This document shows positions 28,064 to 33,173 of a stretch of 33,173 nucleotides of DNA, one piece after another. Origin of the DNA: Candidatus Shapirobacteria bacterium (GTDB lineage: Bacteria > Patescibacteriota > Microgenomatia > UBA12405); assembly GCA_903825325.1 (NCBI GenBank), contig CAIKAI010000115.1, positions 1 through 33,173 of the forward strand. The letters run 5' to 3'. Position numbers and translations under genes: made by a program. Position 1 is the first letter of the stretch, and the number at the start of each line of letters is the position of its first letter. The notes beneath the pieces are model-generated. The model saw nothing but the letters and a program-made list of their open reading frames with translations. It searched no databases and had not been told where the DNA came from.

Positions 28064-28635
28064 ATTATAAATTTATCCGGCAAAACCATGTTTTGCTCTG
28101 TAGTAACATTCTTTCTTTCTAAAAACGCCTTTTTCACTTCCGGAAGTACCATTTTTCTTTCCCAATCTCTTTTCAACTTTTCTCTATTTCCGGACATCAG
28201 TTCTTCAATCGTCTTCTGCGGATTTTCATACCAATATATCGCATAAAAAGGACCTAGTAAATGTGCTGCCCCAACAGCACTACTTAAAATTTGTACTTCA
28301 ATTTCTTGAGTTGATAAATCAACTTCCCGATGGCTCCCCTCAACTTTGTTTAAACGATTTAATTCATCAATCTCTCCTTTTCCAAAACCCACTTCAGCCA
28401 TTATCGTCTCAGGAGAGATATCTTGATCCTTCAGAATTTTCTCTAAATCATGAAACCATATCAACGATTCCACCACCTCTTTTTTGGCTTCAGGGTGAAA
28501 TTCGCATAATTCATGTACTAATTTCTCCACAAATTCTAAATGGTACTTAAAGTACCATTTATTATGTGCAAACCTTTCGTCTGTACATAACTGTTCAACC
28601 CGCTTTTTTAAATTAGCTGCATTTTGAATATCCAC
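28060..28635 (-). CDS. HD-domain phosphohydrolase-like protein
   Basis: The 191-aa helical protein has YHLEFVEKLVHELCEFHPEA and SLIWFHDLEKI, giving the spaced His and the His-Asp pair of HD-domain metal phosphohydrolases, and later AVGAAHLLGPFYAIYWYENP with a further His. HD proteins hydrolyse nucleotides or other phosphoesters. Its place between the ribonucleotide reductase and the adenosyltransferase suggests nucleotide or cofactor housekeeping. It overlaps nrdJ by 23 nt and the adenosyltransferase by 4 nt. The start is a GTG at 28635; a later start is possible. Confidence 0.78.
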   Translation of the reverse strand: MDIQNAANLKKRVEQLCTDERFAHNKWYFKYHLEFVEKLVHELCEFHPEAKKEVVESLIWFHDLEKILKDQDISPETIMAEVGFGKGEIDELNRLNKVEGSHREVDLSTQEIEVQILSSAVGAAHLLGPFYAIYWYENPQKTIEELMSGNREKLKRDWERKMVLPEVKKAFLERKNVTTEQNMVLPDKFII

Positions 28636-31159
28636 AGAATGAATTTGAACATTTAAAACACCCCTCCTCGGCGTACAACGGACTGCCGCAATCAGGGCAA
28701 CTCGAAAACTTACTTTCTGTATCCGCCATTTTCATCTTAAGTTCGCTTAACACTTGTCGCTTAACCTCTTCAGGTTTACCCGCCACAGCTTTAGCGTCGG
28801 CGGGCATTTCCAATTTCTCCTTTTCCTCTTCAAACATATCCAATTGCTCACCTTGATGTATTTCCAATAAAGCCTTTCCAACTGCATCAAACATACTCAA
28901 AATTGTACTATTCCCCATACCCACTTTCTGGCCGCAAGATATGCCCACCAATTCGTCAGCTACCTCCTTCAAACCAGCTCCATATTTCAGTGCCAAGGAC
29001 GCCAATCGTCCAGTCACTTCTGCCGACCCCGCCATGTATCCACCCGACTTACCTAAGTTAACGAATACCTCTACCGGTCCATCACCTTCTTCAAAAAATA
29101 CCGATGTATACACCTTTCCTGCATCACAGGCTTTTCGCAATCTGATTCCTCTCGCCGCTTCCGGCGTCTTCTTTTTGTTTTTTTCGATTGAAGTTTGAAG
29201 ATTGATATTTGAAGTTTGTTCTTGTTTCACCGGGGCAATCACCTCTTTTTCTCTTGATCCACTCCGATATATAGTTATACCTTTAGTCCCCAGCGAATAG
29301 GCCAAACGGTAAGCCGTACGGACATCTTCCACTGTCGCTTCTTTAGCAAAGTTAATAGTTTTGCTCACCGCATTGTCCACAAATTCTTGAAACGCTGCTT
29401 GCACCCGTATATGCCATTCCGGACTAATTTCTAGAGCCGTTCTAAACACATTTTTTATATCATCGGGAAGTTCTTCAATCCCCTCCAGTTTACCCCCGTT
29501 TTTAACTATCTTGTCCAATAGTTGTTCATTGTACAAATCTCTCTTTTTCAACTCATCCACAAACACTGGATTCATCATGTAGAGAGTCTTGCCTTCAACT
29601 GTATTTTTTTGATACCCCAAAGAAAAGGCTGGTTCACATCCCGAACTGGTATCCGCAATCATCGAGATCGTCCCGGTTGGGGCGATTGTCGTTAGCGCCA
29701 TATTTCTCGGTCTGTACGCCGTATTAGCATAAACACTCACATTCCAGGCAGGAAAAACCCCTCTAACTTGGGCTAATTCTACCGTCGCTTCTTTCGAGGC
29801 CTCATCAATAAATTTCATGACTTTTCTCGCCCATGTCACCCCCTCTTCCGAATCATAACGGATACCCAATTTGAACAACATGTCGGCAAAACCCATTACT
29901 CCCAATCCAATCCGGCGCGTTTTACTCACCATATCACGAATTTTTTGGACTGGAAAAACATTAACTTCCACCACATTATCCAAAAAGTGAATTGCCTCTT
30001 TAGTAACTCTTTTTAATTCTCCCCAATCCAAATCAAAATTTTTTCCGGAAATATTTTTGTCTCCCCTCCTTTCGTCAAAGGAGGGGTCGGGGGTGGATTT
30101 CACAAATCTTGCCAAATTAATACTTCCCAAATTACAGGCATCATAAGGCAAAAGTGGTTGTTCTCCACACGGATTTGTCGCTTCAATCCGCCCCATCGCT
30201 GGCACCGGATTCGATTTGCTATCATTCATTCGATCGATAAACACCAATCCTGGATCACCATATTGCCAAGCCAACCGGGTTACTAAGTTAAATACTTTAT
30301 AAGCATTTAACTTCATTGTCACCTGATTATTTCGCGGATTGATTAGTTCATATCCCTCACCCAATTGTGTTGCCTTAGCCCAATCATAGAGTTTAGTTAC
30401 CCATTCCTCGATAGTTCTCAACCTCAAATCCACATCCCGAATGCCCTCTGCTTTGCGGATTTCTTCCACCACCTCTTCCGGAAAATAATCATCAGTCACA
30501 AACTTTTTATCCGGCTCCACTTGTTCCATAAATTTGTTAGTTATCGCCAAAGAAATGTTGAAGTTAGTCAAGCTATATTCATCCAACTTCACCACCGCAA
30601 ATCGCAATACATCCGGATGGTCCACCGACAACATCCCCATGTTTGCTCCGCGTCTCACTCCTCCCTGTTTGATTTGTGAAGTCACATCGTTGTAGGCCTG
30701 CATAAATGACACTGGTCCCACCGTCGTTCCCCCGGATGTTGAAATATAATCCCCGCTTGGTCGTAAACGCGTAAAGGAAAAACCGGTACCACCGCCACTT
30801 TTATGGATCTTCGCCATGTCGGTCATTGTTTCCAAAATAGAATCCATCGAATCGTCTACCGGCAATACAAAACAAGCCGATAGTTGTTGGTGTTTTTTAC
30901 CCGCATTTACCAAACAAGGCGTATTCGGGAAAAATTTCTGTTCTGCCATTAAATTATAAAAAGTACCTGCCTGATTTTCCACTTCTACTTCTGTTTTTCC
31001 AAAAACAGCATCCCCTTTGGCAATGTTGTAGCCCACTCGCCACAAGATATCTTTGATTTTTTCTGTCGGTTTGCCATCCTCCCCCTTCATGGCATATCTC
31101 GTCTCCGCAATGTACCGGGCATTTTCTGATAAAACTGGCTCAATTAAGTTATTTTGCAT
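28613..31159 (-). CDS. nrdJ: Class II (adenosylcobalamin-dependent) ribonucleotide reductase
   Basis: The 848-aa protein has the alpha-subunit barrel motifs: FFPNTPCLVNAGKKHQQLSA near the start, SGGGTGFSFTRLRPSGD, QGGVRRGANMGML, NPCGEQPLLPYDACNLGS (active-site CGE and the loop), TIAPTGTISMIADTSSGCEP, and a Cys-rich tail (CPDCGSPLYAEEGC, CGYSKCS) for redox recycling. It reduces ribonucleotides to deoxyribonucleotides. Three foreign-looking short blocks are kept in frame: near 30063, 29188 and 28779. The start at 31159 (MQNNLIEP) overlaps the nrdR end by 11 nt; the longer frame to 31201 adds 14 residues inside nrdR. Confidence 0.95.
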   Translation of the reverse strand: MQNNLIEPVLSENARYIAETRYAMKGEDGKPTEKIKDILWRVGYNIAKGDAVFGKTEVEVENQAGTFYNLMAEQKFFPNTPCLVNAGKKHQQLSACFVLPVDDSMDSILETMTDMAKIHKSGGGTGFSFTRLRPSGDYISTSGGTTVGPVSFMQAYNDVTSQIKQGGVRRGANMGMLSVDHPDVLRFAVVKLDEYSLTNFNISLAITNKFMEQVEPDKKFVTDDYFPEEVVEEIRKAEGIRDVDLRLRTIEEWVTKLYDWAKATQLGEGYELINPRNNQVTMKLNAYKVFNLVTRLAWQYGDPGLVFIDRMNDSKSNPVPAMGRIEATNPCGEQPLLPYDACNLGSINLARFVKSTPDPSFDERRGDKNISGKNFDLDWGELKRVTKEAIHFLDNVVEVNVFPVQKIRDMVSKTRRIGLGVMGFADMLFKLGIRYDSEEGVTWARKVMKFIDEASKEATVELAQVRGVFPAWNVSVYANTAYRPRNMALTTIAPTGTISMIADTSSGCEPAFSLGYQKNTVEGKTLYMMNPVFVDELKKRDLYNEQLLDKIVKNGGKLEGIEELPDDIKNVFRTALEISPEWHIRVQAAFQEFVDNAVSKTINFAKEATVEDVRTAYRLAYSLGTKGITIYRSGSREKEVIAPVKQEQTSNINLQTSIEKNKKKTPEAARGIRLRKACDAGKVYTSVFFEEGDGPVEVFVNLGKSGGYMAGSAEVTGRLASLALKYGAGLKEVADELVGISCGQKVGMGNSTILSMFDAVGKALLEIHQGEQLDMFEEEKEKLEMPADAKAVAGKPEEVKRQVLSELKMKMADTESKFSSCPDCGSPLYAEEGCFKCSNSFCGYSKCS
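28779..28804 (-). repeat. Palindromic insertion in nrdJ (GC-rich)
   Basis: CCCGCC (28779-28784) and GGCGGG (28799-28804) enclose an inner GCT/AGC pair. In frame it gives PADAKAVAGK within a linker before the Cys-rich tail. From memory, blocks of this kind recur in CPR proteins. Confidence 0.55.
29188..29218 (-). repeat. Simple-repeat insertion in nrdJ
   Basis: A run of TTTGAAG/ATTGAAG-like heptads encodes SNINLQTSIEK in an Asn/Gln/Lys-rich linker. It looks like an expanded microsatellite. Confidence 0.45.
30063..30086 (-). repeat. Perfect 10-bp hairpin inserted in nrdJ
   Basis: CCCCTCCTTT-cgtc-AAAGGAGGGG. With its flank it encodes PDPSFDERRGDKN in frame between ARFVKS and FDLDWGELKRVT, where class II reductases usually have no such loop. 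Confidence 0.65.
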
Positions 31160-31604
31160 TTTTGCTTTTAAAATCACTAATAATTTTTTGAAAATCTTCA
31201 ATATTTTTGACGTCTAAGTAGATGGTGGCAAACCGAATATATGCCACTGGGTCGATATCTTCCAACTTTTCCATCACCATTTTGCCGATTTCTCGAGAAG
31301 GGATTTCCACCGACTCCCAATTCAGCAATTTCATTTCCATTTCGTCGATGATTTTCGATCTTTCGTCTTCAGTTAGCTTCCAACAGGCTTTTTCAAAACA
31401 GCGTTCTAATTTTTCCCGACTGTAATCCTCCAGTCGGCCATCCTTTTTAATTACTTTTAACTCAATATTGCCAACTTTCTCGTATGTTGTAAATCTTTTC
31501 TTGCACTTCAAACACTCCCTTCTTCTTCGGGTCGCTTTGCCATCATAAGCATCCCTAGATTCAAGAACATTCGATTCATCGTGGTTACAATATGGACACA
31601 ACAT
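31149..31604 (-). CDS. nrdR: Transcriptional repressor NrdR
   Basis: The 151-aa protein has the zinc ribbon MLCPYCNHDESNVLESRDAY..CLKCKKRFTTYE (four Cys in CPYC and CLKC) followed by an ATP-cone domain (IKKDGRLEDYSREKLERCFE). NrdR senses ATP/dATP and represses ribonucleotide reductase genes. The start at 31604 gives the standard MxCPYC beginning; an upstream ATG at 31634 adds 10 residues not found in the family. It overlaps nrdJ by 11 nt. I could not find convincing paired NrdR boxes in the 31605-31718 gap. Confidence 0.96.
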   Translation of the reverse strand: MLCPYCNHDESNVLESRDAYDGKATRRRRECLKCKKRFTTYEKVGNIELKVIKKDGRLEDYSREKLERCFEKACWKLTEDERSKIIDEMEMKLLNWESVEIPSREIGKMVMEKLEDIDPVAYIRFATIYLDVKNIEDFQKIISDFKSKNAK

Positions 31605-31718
31605 ATAGCGGATATCATCCACTATACATACCACCCCTAGCGCCCGTCAACTATCAACAAATATCACATATCCAGTCAATTACTCCCCTTGCGGAGATTG
31701 TGAAATAGAATTGCTATT

Positions 31719-32264
31719 TTACAACTCCTTCCAAGTACTTTGATCCCCCAGTCTAGCTCCTTCACTCTTACGAGTCGTATTATCTGCTTGATCCAATATT
31801 TTAAACTGATCACTCCAACGTTGCCTGGCTTCGTCATTTTCTCCAATCATCCACGTTACCATTGTGTTACCACTGTTTTTTTTAGCAACTTCTGAAGCGC
31901 TTGGTGGTGGTAAGATACTTTGCCTCGCCAAATTTAATTCTGCAATTTTTTTGCCACCCTTAGTAGCTTCACCATTATATATCTCGTAAGATAAACCAGC
32001 ACCATCCGTATTTGGAAAACGTCCCGTCAAATGTACTTGAATATCAGCACCATATCTATTCCTTAAGAATCCACCTACTTCACTACCAGCTTGATTTGGA
32101 GTATCTAAACTCATCCCTGGATTTAGAGGTTTTTCCTGATCTCTGTTCCCCAAATAAGCAGTAACCATTGGAATTGGATTCAAATCCAATGATCTTTGGG
32201 TCTCGAAAATTAAAACATGTTGGTTAAATACGTTACGATTTTCTCTTTGATCTAAGGTTGCCAT
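31719..32264 (-). CDS. Soluble protein of unknown function (181 aa)
   Basis: The protein begins MATLDQRENRNVFNQHVLIF and has no signal peptide or membrane segment. It is rich in Asn, Gln, Asp and Gly, with a possible core RYGADIQVHLTGRFPNTDG and IYNGEATKGGKKIAELNLAR. No motif is recognised. It diverges from the gene at 32333, separated by 68 nt in which no good -10 is seen for either gene. It may be lineage-specific. Confidence 0.7.
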   Translation of the reverse strand: MATLDQRENRNVFNQHVLIFETQRSLDLNPIPMVTAYLGNRDQEKPLNPGMSLDTPNQAGSEVGGFLRNRYGADIQVHLTGRFPNTDGAGLSYEIYNGEATKGGKKIAELNLARQSILPPPSASEVAKKNSGNTMVTWMIGENDEARQRWSDQFKILDQADNTTRKSEGARLGDQSTWKEL

Positions 32265-32332
32265 TAATTGTTTAACTTTTAATACCCAATTTTATCACTT
32301 GTTTCAAGTTATAAGCCGATGTAAGCTAAATT

Positions 32333-32848
32333 ATGAAAGACAATCCTTTTGTTAAAGGTTGGAATCCAATCAGCGAAAATTTAAATACAGACCACGCTTT
32401 AAGTCGATTTATACCTGCGATTGACATCCCTACCAGCAAAGGTATCGTCCACAGTGTCACATTCAGTGAACTCACACCTCCCGAATGTCACGTTACCATT
32501 AATCTCCCTGATGGAAATAACTTCAATAATTATTTCGAAAAGGGAAAAGACGGACTAATGTACAATGTTTACCCTGACGTAACCACCGTAAAATACTTAA
32601 ATCAGCTCGGGGCAGGTATGGACTATCAAGGTCTAGTTTCCGATACCCCCGAGCCACTTAAACACTTAACTCTGGGTTTATCTGATCAAGACGATGTTCA
32701 TATTTTTCATTTTCAACTTCCAGATTCGCCAAAATCCATTAATAAAGTTCTTACATTCGTGAAAGATAACGGAAGAGACTCCGAAACAGCAATAATAAAT
32801 ACTGGTTTTAGATGGGCCATTACCGATGCCCCAAAGTCGTCAACTTAA
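32333..32848 (+). CDS. Soluble protein of unknown function (171 aa)
   Basis: The protein begins MKDNPFVKGWNPISENLNTD and lacks signals for export. Mostly beta-like segments (GIVHSVTFSELTPPECHVTI, VHIFHFQLPD) are separated by polar loops, and there is one Cys. Pairing with the divergent gene at 31719 suggests a related role, but nothing can be assigned. secE follows on the same strand with its own promoter. Confidence 0.7.
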   Translation: MKDNPFVKGWNPISENLNTDHALSRFIPAIDIPTSKGIVHSVTFSELTPPECHVTINLPDGNNFNNYFEKGKDGLMYNVYPDVTTVKYLNQLGAGMDYQGLVSDTPEPLKHLTLGLSDQDDVHIFHFQLPDSPKSINKVLTFVKDNGRDSETAIINTGFRWAITDAPKSST

Positions 32849-32883
32849 CTCGACACAATCCTCCAATCAATTGTTTTTATTGA

Positions 32884-32889
32884 TATAAT
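32884..32889 (+). promoter_or_regulatory. Extended -10 of secE (leaderless)
   Basis: TGA-TATAAT, with the TGn extension, ends 6 nt before the ATG at 32896. Confidence 0.65.
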
Positions 32890-32895
32890 CCTTCC

Positions 32896-33173
32896 ATGCA
32901 GCAGATCATCCAGTTTTTAAAGGAAGTTCGCGTTGAATTCGGCAACATCGCTTGGCCCAAACGCGATTCTTTAATTCAGCTTACTTTTGTGGTAATATCA
33001 ATCTCCATCATTATCTCCCTGATTTTGGGTGGAGCTGATTTTGTTTTTACCCAAGGGATCAATCTAATTGGTCAACCTCAAGTAAACAATACCCAGCCGG
33101 CAGTGGCTCCGATTTTAACCATCGCCCCCACACCTCAGGTTGCCTCTGTAGCTACTGCTACACCAAAAATTAT
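32896..33173 (+). CDS. secE: Preprotein translocase subunit SecE (3' end outside window)
   Basis: The visible 92 residues begin MQQIIQFLKEVRVEFGNIAW, continue PKRDSLIQLTFVVISISIII and show a single membrane helix ending near GGADFVFTQG. The amphipathic helix with E-x-x-x-x-W-P and the one-helix form are the signature of bacterial SecE, which clamps SecY. Unlike typical SecE (about 60-65 aa), the frame runs on past the helix into a Pro/Thr/Val-rich tail and is still open at the window end, so this SecE carries a C-terminal extension on the exterior side. nusG would be expected next. Confidence 0.9.
   Translation, partial: MQQIIQFLKEVRVEFGNIAWPKRDSLIQLTFVVISISIIISLILGGADFVFTQGINLIGQPQVNNTQPAVAPILTIAPTPQVASVATATPKI

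Noticed and set aside
1-33173. CRISPR array or known defence system
   Set aside because: No regularly spaced repeats and no Cas, restriction, toxin-antitoxin or similar genes were seen on either strand.

Overview
The window looks like a chromosomal segment of an ultra-small Candidate Phyla Radiation (Patescibacteria) bacterium, most likely of the Microgenomates type. This is an inference from several things seen here: A/T-rich third positions, very tight packing, many short Cys-poor membrane-anchored proteins with Pro/Thr-rich linkers, a class II (B12) ribonucleotide reductase with ThyX, and a TspO/CAP/SIMPL/LPXTG-like surface repertoire. TGA ends several genes (for example at 2083, 4317 and 9122), so UGA is an ordinary stop and not the glycine codon of Gracilibacteria/SR1. 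Most operon-head genes appear leaderless: a TATAAT-like box lies 5-7 nt before the start codon. Genes inside operons sometimes have Shine-Dalgarno (SD) sites.

Layout. 1-300: tRNA-Thr (-) and tRNA-Ser (+). 300-8130: small membrane/secreted proteins (FGE-sulfatase-like, DUF2177, DUF1295, TspO, PF04020 holin-like), a P-type ATPase with no CPx motif, and a ribosome hibernation factor. 8200-11950: ribosomal protein L33, a radical SAM protein and an EpmA/GenX-like lysyl-tRNA-synthetase paralogue in one overlapping unit, then an L,D-transpeptidase (apparently frameshifted), a CarD-like protein and a CAP-domain protein. 11990-13740: tRNA-Ala, tRNA-Trp, a lipoprotein and an LPXTG-like protein with a strong terminator. 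13741-15085: an island unlike the rest, with a near-consensus promoter, a densely palindromic leader, SD-initiated membrane protein, a 31-nt purine tract and, at its 3' end, a hammerhead ribozyme. 15086-20348: two large membrane glycosyltransferase-like proteins and an ATP-grasp ligase.

20317-31604 (mostly minus strand) is a deoxynucleotide supply region: NrdR, class II NrdJ, an HD-domain protein, a PduO-type cobalamin adenosyltransferase, a compact cobalamin-riboswitch-like RNA in front of an unknown zinc-ribbon gene, then SIMPL, PRPP synthetase (frameshifted), a double-length ThyX, thymidylate kinase, a small Cys-rich protein and GlyA. GlyA makes the methylene-folate that ThyX uses, Tmk phosphorylates the dTMP, the adenosyltransferase makes the NrdJ cofactor, and NrdR represses the reductase genes. 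31700-33173: two unrecognised proteins and the start of secE.

The most notable items are the hammerhead ribozyme and its island, the compact B12-riboswitch-like RNA controlling an unknown gene, the tandem ThyX, five divergent gene pairs that share one overlapping -10 box, two G-run frameshifts of the same sign, and several palindromic or simple-repeat insertions kept in frame inside essential genes.
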